This document shows, piece by piece, positions 1-6,879 of a stretch of DNA of 9,181 bases. Origin of the DNA: Bacteroides sp. CAG:770 (lineage in GTDB: Bacteria; Bacteroidota; Bacteroidia; Bacteroidales; UBA932); contig FR890603.1 in assembly GCA_000435075.1 (NCBI GenBank), forward strand, positions 1 to 9,181, in the 5' to 3' direction. Both the position numbers and the translations under genes were made by a program. The stretch's first letter is position 1, and every line of letters begins with the position of its first letter. The notes under the pieces are model-generated. The model was given only the letters and a program-made list of their open reading frames with translations. It ran no database searches and had not been told where the DNA came from.

Positions 1-84
1 GGTGTAAGAAAACGTCATTTTTTGCACCATTTTGAAAAATTTGAACAAACGGGGTAAAATCAGGCCGTTTTTTACCCCGTTTTG
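1..84. repeat. Tandem pair of related hairpin units, 50-bp period
   Basis: Two 34-nt units, 1-34 and 51-84, align without gaps at 24 of 34 positions. Each folds on itself. Unit 1 pairs GGTGTAA (1-7) with TTGCACC (22-28), and the stem can extend to about 11 bp. Unit 2 pairs GGGGTAAAA (51-59) with TTTTACCCC (70-78). Differences between the units keep the pairing: pair 3/26 changes from T-A to G-C, pair 5/24 from T.G to T-A, and pair 8/21 from G.T to A-T. Unit 1 starts at the first base of the window, so the repeat may continue to the left. The role is unknown. Terminators of an upstream gene or a dispersed intergenic repeat are both possible. Confidence 0.6.
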
Positions 85-87
85 TTC
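43..87. terminator. Strong hairpin, probable bidirectional terminator
   Basis: The left arm 43-59 (GAAC AAAC GGGG TAAAA) pairs with the right arm 70-87 (TTTTA CCCC GTTTT GTTC). This gives about 17 bp with one bulged T and a 10-nt loop. The core is five G-C pairs, flanked by A-rich sequence on the left and T-rich sequence on the right. That is the form of an intrinsic terminator readable from either strand. It probably ends transcription of a gene left of the window. The T-tract is interrupted by G, so its efficiency is uncertain. Confidence 0.5.
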
Positions 88-227
88 TCTGCTCGGCTAC
101 GGAATGATCACTTATACCAGTAATAATCCTTTAATCCGCGTCATCCCGAATCAGTAAGTCACTCCTGTCTACCGGAACTGGACCATCACAAATGCCGGTT
201 ATGGTATCTTTTCCGCGTGCCAATCTC
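88..227. other. Intergenic stretch without recognisable feature
   Basis: Together with the flanking hairpins and promoter this belongs to a 318-bp stretch with no gene. Only a weak inverted repeat (ACCGG near 170 and CCGGT near 195) and a 38-codon open stretch without a usable start codon on the minus strand (134-247) were seen. Neither is convincing. Confidence 0.4.
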
Positions 228-256
228 TTGAATATTCCACAAAATGTTTATTTTTG
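228..256 (+). promoter_or_regulatory. Bacteroidota-type promoter for the MBL gene
   Basis: A -33 TTG (228-230) is followed after 18 nt by TATTTTTG (249-256), a full match to the Bacteroidota -7 consensus TAnnTTTG. The expected transcript start is near 262, leaving a leader of about 57 nt before the ATG at 319. The same TTG-N18-TATTTTTG arrangement occurs upstream of the C11 peptidase gene. Confidence 0.65.
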
Positions 257-318
257 TAAGATGTATCGTGTCGCTGGCAGGGAATTGCCGGCCTAGAAAC
301 GATAGGACGAAATAACAG

Positions 319-1530
319 ATGAAAAAAGGAATTTTATTCTTGGCCGCATTGATGAGTGCGGCAATGGCCTATGGGCAGAATCCGGAATATCTGCCGGAAT
401 GGAAGGAAGGTTATCTGGACATCCACACAATCGCTACCGGACGTGGCGATGCGGCGTTGATAATCATGCCTGACGGAACTACTATGATGATTGATGCTGG
501 AGACAATGCCAAGGCAAAAGATACCCAGCACCCTGATGCAACCAAGAAACCGGGCGAATGGCAGGCGATATATATAAAGCATTTCCTGAAACAGCTGCCG
601 GATAAGGAAAACCTTGATTATGCGATGGTTACGCATCTTCATAATGATCATATCGGAACTATAAAGGATGCTCTGCCGGGGACACACGGATACGACCTGT
701 CAGGAATGACATTGGTAGGAGAAAAAATCCACTTCAATAAATTCGTTGACAGGGCATATCCAGAATATGATTTTCCATCAAAACAGAAGGTGCTCAATGC
801 CGACAAGGGCTTCATGCCACATTACATTAACTTCGTGAACTATATTGCACAGCACGGAACAGTCGCAGAAAAATTCCAGGTGGGAAGCAGGAAACAGTTC
901 ACGATGGTCCATAACCCTAAACCATACGCCAAGGAATTTGAAATCAGGAACTTGGCGGCCAATGGGGAAGTGTGGACAGGACGGGGAACCAAGTCCGAGA
1001 AGATGTACAGCGGAGACACGGGACTCTTCGACGAAAACATGAACTCTTGCGCGATCAGACTGCGTTACGGAAAATTCTCGTACTACAATGGCGGAGACCT
1101 CTCGGGAGGTAACTGGCCGATTTACAAGTCACAGGAAAGAGACTTCGAAACTCCGGTGGCTAAGGTCTGCGGAAAGGTGACGGTTATGAAGGCGAACCAC
1201 CACGGATATTTCGACACCTGCAACGCATTCTTCCTCCAGACATTGTCACCACAAGTCATTATCATTGACGCACGTAGCGAGAATCATCCGGTCGTATCCA
1301 CGATGACAAGAATCTGCGATCCGCAGGTATGGAGAGGCGACAGAGACTATTACATTACAGTGGACCAGTCGAGGAAGAAACTCGGAGAGGAACTGTGGAG
1401 CAAGTTCAAGCCGTGGGGCCATATCGTCGTGAGAGTCTATCCGGGCGGAAACAGCTACCAGATGTTTGTTCTCGACGCGGACAGTACAGACTACCACGTG
1501 ATATACAAGTCTGACGTAGTGAACCTCTGA
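319..1530 (+). CDS. Secreted metallo-beta-lactamase-fold hydrolase, ComEC/Rec2-like
   Basis: This is a 403-residue metal-dependent hydrolase of the metallo-beta-lactamase (MBL) superfamily. Residues 1-19 look like a Sec signal peptide (KK n-region, hydrophobic core, likely cleavage after AYG), so the protein should act in the periplasm or outside the cell. The motifs run in the family order: MIDAG with D59, the HxHxDH site THLHNDH (H106, H108, D110, H111), a GGD with D260, and NHHG at 293-296. The GGD plus HHG pattern is that of the MBL domain of the competence protein ComEC/Rec2. No ComEC membrane channel is present, so the domain stands alone. The substrate cannot be read from the sequence; ComEC-type domains have been linked to DNA or phosphodiester hydrolysis. 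The start is supported by the signal peptide and by the promoter 60-90 bp upstream. No co-directional gene lies closer than 176 bp downstream. Confidence 0.85.
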   Translation: MKKGILFLAALMSAAMAYGQNPEYLPEWKEGYLDIHTIATGRGDAALIIMPDGTTMMIDAGDNAKAKDTQHPDATKKPGEWQAIYIKHFLKQLPDKENLDYAMVTHLHNDHIGTIKDALPGTHGYDLSGMTLVGEKIHFNKFVDRAYPEYDFPSKQKVLNADKGFMPHYINFVNYIAQHGTVAEKFQVGSRKQFTMVHNPKPYAKEFEIRNLAANGEVWTGRGTKSEKMYSGDTGLFDENMNSCAIRLRYGKFSYYNGGDLSGGNWPIYKSQERDFETPVAKVCGKVTVMKANHHGYFDTCNAFFLQTLSPQVIIIDARSENHPVVSTMTRICDPQVWRGDRDYYITVDQSRKKLGEELWSKFKPWGHIVVRVYPGGNSYQMFVLDADSTDYHVIYKSDVVNL

Positions 1531-1706
1531 CAATCGGCAGGGGCACAGTTCTGAAGGCTCTGATGTCTGCAAGTTACGGAAGACCACCGGACATCGTGAA
1601 CGCTACGGGGCTGAAACCACTGAGACTGGATGGGACCTCTGGCAATCAGGCCGGAACAACAGCCGTAACCGACTGGCATTGAATACACAAACACTTTATA
1701 GATTAT

Positions 1707-3710
1707 ATGAAAAACATTACCAAAATGCTATTGACATTGGCATCAGCCGCTGCCGTAACATCATGCGGCAATGGAAGCAAGTCAGCAGACGAGAACTTCA
1801 AGTATCTCATCGATGAATTTGCAGACGTGAAAATTATGCGTTACCAGATTCCTGGATGGGAAAAGCTGTCGCTCCAGCAGAAAGAATACATCTATCATCT
1901 GAGCGAAGCAGCGAAGTACGGCTGGGACATCTACTGGGACCAGAACTGCAAAGAAAACCTGGCAGTCCGCAAAGTCCTCCAGAACATCGTGGAATGCTAT
2001 GAAGGTGACAGGACCACCAAGGAGTTCGGACAGCTGATGACATATATCAAGCGAGTGTTCTTCAGCAGCGGTATCCATCACCACTATGGAGAAGAGAAAT
2101 TCTTCCCTGAGTGCAGCCAGGAATACTTTCGCTCCATCATGGAAGCGGTAGGCGAGGGCGAAAAATGTGAGGCCATCCTTCCTGTAATTTATTCACCTGA
2201 CCTGTATCCGTACAGACGCTCATCTGCAAGCGAGGGCGATATCGTGGCCCTTTCTTCAGTCAATTTCTACGAAGGCGTGACCAGAGACGAAGTCGAAAAT
2301 TACTACGCAGGTATCATTGACCCGAACGACCCTAGACCTATTTCCTATGGTCTCAACACAAAGGTTGTGAAGGGCGCAGACGGCGTCATCCGCGAGGAAG
2401 CATGGAAAGTCGGCGGCATCTACGGCCCGGCATTGGAGAAGATTTGCGAGGAACTCGAGAAAGCAAAGGCCGTGGCTGAGAATGAGACTCAGAAGAAGGA
2501 AATATCTGAGCTTCAGGAATATTACAGGACCGGCGACCTGAAACTTTGGGACCAGTACAACATCACTTGGGTCAATGACACCCTCGGCATCGTGGACTTC
2601 ACCAACGGTTTCGTGGAGGACTACAACGACCCTCTCGGAAGAAAAGCTTACTGGGAGTCTGTTGTCAATGTCAAAGATTCTGCCGCTTCAGCCCGTACCG
2701 AAGTGTTGAGTTCGAACGCGCAGTGGTTTGAGGACAATGCCCCAATCGACCCTCGTTTCAAGAAGAAGAGCGTGAAGGGTGTTTCCGCTAAAGTCATTGA
2801 CGTTACCTGCCTCGGTGGCGGCTGCTACCCTGCAACTCCTATCGGAATCAACCTCCCGAATGCTGACTGGATCCGCAAGGAGCACGGCTCGAAGTCTGTG
2901 ACAATTGCCAATATTACCCACGCCTATGACGCTGCAGCCAACGAGTCGCCTAAGTCAGTGCTCGAGGAATTCGCATACTCAGATGAGGAAAAGTCAATGA
3001 TGAAGAAGTATGGCGCGTATGCTGACGAGATTCACACTGACCTTCACGAGTGCCTCGGACATGGTTCAGGACAACTTCTTCCGGGCGTGTCAACTTCTGC
3101 AATGGGCGAGTATGCTTCTGCCCTCGAGGAAGCCAGAGCAGACCTCTTTGGACTCTATTATATCGCTGACCCTAAGCTCGTTGAACTTGGTATCATTTCA
3201 GCGGAGGCATACAAACCTCATTATGCGAACTACATCCGCAACGGTCTCATGACACAGCTCACCCGCATTGAGCTCGGCCGCAAGATTACTGAGGCACACA
3301 TGCAGAACCGTCAGCTCATCGCTGCTTGGTGCTACGAGCAGGGCATGAAGGACAATGTCATCGAGAAGAAGGTCAAGGACGGCAAGACTTATTTTGTTGT
3401 CAATGACTATGAGGCGCTCCGTGGTTTGTTCGGCAAGCTTCTGGCTGAGATTCAGCGAATCAAGTCAGAGGGTGATTACGAGGCTGGCAAGAATCTTATC
3501 ATGAAGTATGCTGTCGATGTGGATCCTGAACTTCACAAGGAGGTTTTGACACGTTATGCTGCTCTCGGTCTTAAGCCTTATGGCGGTTTCGTGAATCCGG
3601 ATATCGTGCCGGTAGAGAAGGATGGCAAGGTAGTGGATTACGAGGTCGTTTATCCTGACGACTACATGGGCCAGATGCTCGAGTACTGTCATAAATATAG
3701 TGTATTGTAG
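1707..3710 (+). CDS. Dipeptidyl-peptidase III (family M49), predicted lipoprotein
   Basis: This is a zinc exopeptidase that removes dipeptides from the N-terminus of oligopeptides. Its 667 residues are close to the roughly 675 of the characterised Bacteroides thetaiotaomicron DPP III. The M49 zinc motif HECLGH lies at 447-452 (ligands H447 and H452, catalytic E448). The second motif EEARAD at 474-479 supplies the third ligand, E475. The Cys inside HExxGH is also found in the B. thetaiotaomicron enzyme. Residues 1-20 form a lipoprotein signal (charged start, hydrophobic stretch, VTSC with C20 as the lipidated residue), which predicts export and anchoring. Classical eukaryotic DPP III is cytosolic. 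The ATG at 1707 is the start that gives this complete signal. The gene is followed after 6 bp by the XerD gene. No clear TAnnTTTG box is seen in the 176-bp gap upstream, so its promoter is not identified. Confidence 0.95.
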   Translation: MKNITKMLLTLASAAAVTSCGNGSKSADENFKYLIDEFADVKIMRYQIPGWEKLSLQQKEYIYHLSEAAKYGWDIYWDQNCKENLAVRKVLQNIVECYEGDRTTKEFGQLMTYIKRVFFSSGIHHHYGEEKFFPECSQEYFRSIMEAVGEGEKCEAILPVIYSPDLYPYRRSSASEGDIVALSSVNFYEGVTRDEVENYYAGIIDPNDPRPISYGLNTKVVKGADGVIREEAWKVGGIYGPALEKICEELEKAKAVAENETQKKEISELQEYYRTGDLKLWDQYNITWVNDTLGIVDFTNGFVEDYNDPLGRKAYWESVVNVKDSAASARTEVLSSNAQWFEDNAPIDPRFKKKSVKGVSAKVIDVTCLGGGCYPATPIGINLPNADWIRKEHGSKSVTIANITHAYDAAANESPKSVLEEFAYSDEEKSMMKKYGAYADEIHTDLHECLGHGSGQLLPGVSTSAMGEYASALEEARADLFGLYYIADPKLVELGIISAEAYKPHYANYIRNGLMTQLTRIELGRKITEAHMQNRQLIAAWCYEQGMKDNVIEKKVKDGKTYFVVNDYEALRGLFGKLLAEIQRIKSEGDYEAGKNLIMKYAVDVDPELHKEVLTRYAALGLKPYGGFVNPDIVPVEKDGKVVDYEVVYPDDYMGQMLEYCHKYSVL

Positions 3711-3716
3711 CGCCTT

Positions 3717-4655
3717 ATGGCCACGTTATATAACTCTACCGAGGAATATATCAAAGGTTTCAGGACATACCTTCGCTTGGAGCGGGGTATGTCCTTAAAT
3801 ACTTATAATTCATATAGTTCGGACGTGAAGGAATTCGCGTCGTGGCTTGATTCGGAGTCCGGTCCCGGAGTAACATTGGAAAAAACCGCGGGCGAGAACA
3901 TCAGGCAATACCTGGGCACCCGCATTGACCCTAACGAAGGACCGGCGATAACTGGCAGGACGCAGGCCCGGATTCTCAGCTCGCTCCGGTCATTCTTCGG
4001 CTGGCTCCAGATAGACGGCGTCATTGCGGAAAATCCGTGCGACGGCATTGACACCCCCAAAATCGGCCGCTACCTCCCCTCAGTGCTCTCTATTGATGAA
4101 GTCAATGACATTATGAACTCCGTTGACCAATCCAAGTGGGGCGGCGTACGCGACAGGGCTATCCTCGAACTGCTTTACGGATGCGGACTCAGAGTTACGG
4201 AAGTGTCCGACATGAAAATCTCAAATATCTATCTGCAAGAGAAATTCGTCAGGGTAGTCGGAAAGGGCAACAAAGAACGTGTCGTTCCTATGGGTGACCC
4301 TGCAGCGGAGGCAGTTGCGGCATATCTGGCGGTCCGTCCGGAGCCCGCGGATGCGAAGTCCGAAGATATTCTTTTCCTGAACAAATCCGGCAGGCAGCTC
4401 AGCCGCATATCCGTTTTCAACATGGTGAAGAAACAGGCCATGCTGGCAGGGATAACCAAGGAAATATCTCCGCACACCTTCCGGCACTCCTTCGCGACGC
4501 ACCTTATCGAAGGCGGAGCAGACCTGCGAGTCGTACAGGAAATGCTGGGGCACGAAAGCATTCTTACAACGGAAATCTACACGCATCTGGACAGCACAAC
4601 ATGGCAGAACGACATCCTGGAACATCATCCGCGAAAGGATGACAGCGATATCTGA
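3717..4655 (+). CDS. xerD: Tyrosine site-specific recombinase, XerD type
   Basis: This 312-residue integrase-family recombinase has the size expected for XerC/XerD, which resolve chromosome dimers at dif together with FtsK. An N-terminal SAM-like core-binding domain (about 8-100) precedes the catalytic domain (about 120-300). The whole catalytic set is visible: R159 (GLRVTE), K183 (GKGNKER), H253 and R256 (SPHTFRHSFA), H279 (LGHE) and the nucleophile Y288 (TEIYTHL). The C-terminus carries HHPR (303-306), as in XerD, where XerC usually has AHPR; the D assignment rests mainly on that. The start lies 6 bp after the DPP III stop, so the two are probably cotranscribed, though no functional link is known. 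With no phage or transposon genes nearby, a housekeeping Xer protein is more likely than a mobile-element integrase. Confidence 0.9.
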   Translation: MATLYNSTEEYIKGFRTYLRLERGMSLNTYNSYSSDVKEFASWLDSESGPGVTLEKTAGENIRQYLGTRIDPNEGPAITGRTQARILSSLRSFFGWLQIDGVIAENPCDGIDTPKIGRYLPSVLSIDEVNDIMNSVDQSKWGGVRDRAILELLYGCGLRVTEVSDMKISNIYLQEKFVRVVGKGNKERVVPMGDPAAEAVAAYLAVRPEPADAKSEDILFLNKSGRQLSRISVFNMVKKQAMLAGITKEISPHTFRHSFATHLIEGGADLRVVQEMLGHESILTTEIYTHLDSTTWQNDILEHHPRKDDSDI

Positions 4656-4685
4656 TTATTTGGCACCTGAGATGAAACTATCCGC

Positions 4686-4714
4686 TTGGGATATCTGAAA
4701 ATTTGTTATTTTTG
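4686..4714 (+). promoter_or_regulatory. Bacteroidota-type promoter for the C11 peptidase gene
   Basis: TTG (4686-4688), an 18-nt spacer and TATTTTTG (4707-4714) match the Bacteroidota -33/-7 consensus. Transcription should start near 4720, about 70 nt before the preferred ATG at 4791. The promoter sits in the 93-bp gap after xerD, so the peptidase gene probably has its own transcript. Confidence 0.65.
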
Positions 4715-4790
4715 CATGTTGGGTGTTTCTAAACGACAATAGTTTGCCATGGGAAAGCTAAGATTTCAGACGCCTGCAAAGACAAAGATT

Positions 4791-6095
4791 ATGAGAGGAA
4801 AGAAACAGCTGGTCAATATTATACGGGCGGCATTGGCATCATTGCTTATGTTGTCGGCGGTGGCGTGTGACAAGACATTTGATGACATGCCGGGAAACAA
4901 AGGGACAACACCGGTGCGGGACGTGACGCCCGAAAAAGCGCAGGTGATGATCCTGTATTCCGCCGGATTCAACTCCCTGTGTGCTGCCCTTGAGGATGAT
5001 GTCAATGATATAAAATCCGGCTATCTCCCGTTGGTAGGGTCAATGTCAAAGGCGGTTCTGGTTTATTCCAGAAGGCTGTCAGAGACAGGAAGATACACGG
5101 ACAGAACGCCATCATATCTTATAAGGCTTTCCGCGGACGGATGGGGGAAAGTGATTTCGGATACCCTTAAAACCTGGCCTGAAACGGACGAAGCTGTGTC
5201 TGCATCTACCATGACCGACGTTCTGGAAACCGTGAAAGGACTCTATCCTCATGCAAGTTACGGAATGGTCTTCTCGTCACATGGAAGCGGATGGCTGCCA
5301 TCAGGCTATTATTCTACTGGCAAGATTACGGCAGGTACCGCCGGACTCCAGGCTGTCCCTTACATTGATCCGAACTCAGATGGTTCGATGCCAAGGGTGA
5401 AAAGCATTGGCATTGACAATATTACGAGCAGGAATACCTATGAAATGGAAATCGAGACTTTCGCGCAGGCACTGCCGATGAAATTTGATTACATTATCAT
5501 TGACGCTTGCCTGATGGGCTGCGTCGAGGTGGCCTATGCGTTGAAAGACAAGTGCGACAAGCTCGTTTTCTCGCAGGCGGAGGTTCTGGAAGACGGGCTG
5601 TGCGACTATACGACATTGACACAGAGAGTCTTGAAGCCGGTCGAGCCGGACCTTTACAACCTCTGCGAAGACTCATACCGGCACTATAAGAATCAGGATG
5701 ACCCGATTTACAGGTCATTGACAATATCAATGATAGACTGCACCCGCCTGGACGGGCTGGCAGAGTCTTGCAAGTCGCTGTTTTCCAAGTACCGCAACCA
5801 GATTTCACTTGTCAATGCAGCCAATGTTCAGGGCTATTTCCGCGCCAGGAAACACTGGTTCTATGACTTGACTGACATCATCCGCCAGAGCGGTATTCCG
5901 GAGGCGGATATGGCTGACTATAACAAAGCGATGTCCGATTGCGTGTTATATAACGCGGCAACGGACACCTTCATAAATTTCGATATCAGAACGCATTGCG
6001 GTCTGAGCATGTACCTTCCGGCTGACGGAAATTCAGAACTGGACGAGTTCTACAAGACCTTGTCCTGGAACAAGGCCTCGGGTCTGGTACTCTAA
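4791..6095 (+). CDS. Clostripain-like C11 cysteine peptidase, lipoprotein
   Basis: This is a predicted cysteine peptidase of family C11 (clostripain, PmC11), members of which cleave after Arg or Lys. From this start it is 434 residues. Residues 1-26 form a lipoprotein signal: MRGKKQ, a hydrophobic run, then the lipobox SAVAC with C26. The catalytic pair is visible as His164 in FSSHGSGW and Cys240 in IIDACLMGCVEVAY, both following beta-strand-like hydrophobic stretches as in the caspase-like fold. FSQAEVLEDGLCDY follows, where C11 proteins usually carry a conserved Glu/Gly-rich loop. An in-frame ATG at 4749 would add 14 residues; 4791 is preferred because it gives a normal-length signal peptide. 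The stop codon overlaps that of the convergent tdk gene. The protein is probably exported and membrane-anchored. The substrate is unknown, and Arg/Lys specificity is inferred from the family only. Confidence 0.88.
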   Translation: MRGKKQLVNIIRAALASLLMLSAVACDKTFDDMPGNKGTTPVRDVTPEKAQVMILYSAGFNSLCAALEDDVNDIKSGYLPLVGSMSKAVLVYSRRLSETGRYTDRTPSYLIRLSADGWGKVISDTLKTWPETDEAVSASTMTDVLETVKGLYPHASYGMVFSSHGSGWLPSGYYSTGKITAGTAGLQAVPYIDPNSDGSMPRVKSIGIDNITSRNTYEMEIETFAQALPMKFDYIIIDACLMGCVEVAYALKDKCDKLVFSQAEVLEDGLCDYTTLTQRVLKPVEPDLYNLCEDSYRHYKNQDDPIYRSLTISMIDCTRLDGLAESCKSLFSKYRNQISLVNAANVQGYFRARKHWFYDLTDIIRQSGIPEADMADYNKAMSDCVLYNAATDTFINFDIRTHCGLSMYLPADGNSELDEFYKTLSWNKASGLVL

Positions 6096-6679
6096 TCTTC
6101 GCTTTCCTTATTCTCCTGAGCCATAGCCTCATTGTAGCATTGGCGGCACAGAGGCTCATAGATGTCTTTTTCACCGAGGAGCACAAGCTTGTGGCTCTTG
6201 GACAGACGATGTGAATGGTTGGCAAGATTACCGCATTTCACGCAGATGGCATGGACTTTCTGGACGTCCTCGGCGATTGCCATGAGACCTGGGATAGGAC
6301 CGAAAGGCTTGCCCATGAAGTCGGTGTCAAGACCTGCAACGATGACTCTTTTACCCTTGTCTGCAAGTGTCTGGGCCACCTCGATGAGGTTTTCGCCGAA
6401 GAACTGGGCCTCGTCAATGCCGATGACCTGTGTTTCATCCGAACATTCAAGCATCTTTGCCGCGTCCTTTACCGGGGTGCATGGGATGCTGTGGAGGTCA
6501 TGGGAAACGACGTCCATGTCAGAATATCTCTTGTCAACAGCCGGCTTGAATATCTCTATTTTCTGGTTGGCGAACTGTGCTCTTTTCAGTCTTCTAATGA
6601 GTTCCTCGGTCTTGCCTGAGAACATTGAACCGCATATCACTTCTATGCAGCCTGATTTTATAGGATTTTCAGAATACAT
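6092..6679 (-). CDS. tdk: Thymidine kinase (type II)
   Basis: This enzyme phosphorylates thymidine to dTMP with ATP in the cytosolic nucleoside salvage pathway. From the preferred start it has 195 residues, normal for the TK1-like bacterial family. Visible elements are the P-loop GSMFSGKT (17-24), the DEAQFF motif (89-94) with the catalytic base E90, and two zinc-binding Cys pairs, CVKC (146-149) and CRQC (178-181). The lasso-type segment YEPLC lies between the pairs. In-frame ATGs at 6712 and 6751 would add 11 or 24 residues with no family resemblance, so the start at 6679 is chosen; this is the least certain point. The gene converges on the C11 peptidase gene with overlapping stop codons and diverges from the coiled-coil gene. 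No consensus promoter was found on the minus strand. Confidence 0.95.
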   Translation of the reverse strand: MYSENPIKSGCIEVICGSMFSGKTEELIRRLKRAQFANQKIEIFKPAVDKRYSDMDVVSHDLHSIPCTPVKDAAKMLECSDETQVIGIDEAQFFGENLIEVAQTLADKGKRVIVAGLDTDFMGKPFGPIPGLMAIAEDVQKVHAICVKCGNLANHSHRLSKSHKLVLLGEKDIYEPLCRQCYNEAMAQENKESED

Positions 6680-6812
6680 GGCTTTTGTTTGAATAGGCTG
6701 CGAATTTAACATTTTTTCATGCGTCCGGAAAATTTTTCGGGGAATTTTCATGTCGGGTCAATATTTTTTCAGAGTTTTCCATGCTGCTATTCCGATTGTC
6801 GCAATTAAAACG

Positions 6813-6820
6813 TAATTTTG
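6813..6820 (+). promoter_or_regulatory. Candidate -7 box for the coiled-coil gene
   Basis: TAATTTTG matches TAnnTTTG fully. No TTG lies at the usual 17-23 nt spacing; the nearest (6796-6798) leaves only 14 nt. If used, transcription would start near 6826, giving a leader of about 54 nt before the ATG at 6880. Confidence 0.45.
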
Positions 6821-6830
6821 TGTGATATGT

Positions 6831-6848
6831 GTTCCGTATATGCGGAAC
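6831..6848. promoter_or_regulatory. Leader dyad: operator or 5' hairpin
   Basis: GTTCCGTATATGCGGAAC has perfect 6-bp arms, GTTCCG and CGGAAC, around TATATG. The ATAT centre is also palindromic and the remaining pair is T.G. It begins about 5 nt after the inferred transcript start of the coiled-coil gene, so it could be a repressor-binding site or a hairpin at the start of the mRNA. No regulator can be named. Confidence 0.4.
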
Positions 6849-6879
6849 ATGAACTGTGTAATTTGTAACCTTGCGGAAA

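Noticed and set aside
1..84. Tandem hairpin units considered as the end of a CRISPR array
   Set aside because: Only two units are visible, they are just 71% identical, the 16-bp spacer is too short and no cas gene is present.
134..247. 38-codon open stretch on the minus strand that might be the end of a decayed gene
   Set aside because: It has no start codon, no recognisable similarity, and an open stretch of this length is expected by chance.
4221..4628. Minus-strand open frames of 135 and 110 codons inside xerD
   Set aside because: They lie opposite the complete catalytic domain of the recombinase and show no protein-like features.
3717..4655. The tyrosine recombinase considered as an integrase of a mobile element
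   Set aside because: It has Xer length and the XerD-like HHPR end, and there are no att-like repeats, tRNA, phage or conjugation genes around it.
1568..5265. A 14-bp exact repeat (TGCAAGTTACGGAA) at 1568-1581 and 5252-5265
   Set aside because: One copy encodes part of the C11 peptidase and the other is intergenic. A single 14-bp match in 9 kb is compatible with chance and there is no flanking similarity.
6162..6692. Long plus-strand open frame of 176 codons opposite tdk
   Set aside because: The minus strand encodes an unmistakable thymidine kinase with P-loop and zinc motifs; the plus-strand frame has no recognisable domain and is a codon-bias shadow.
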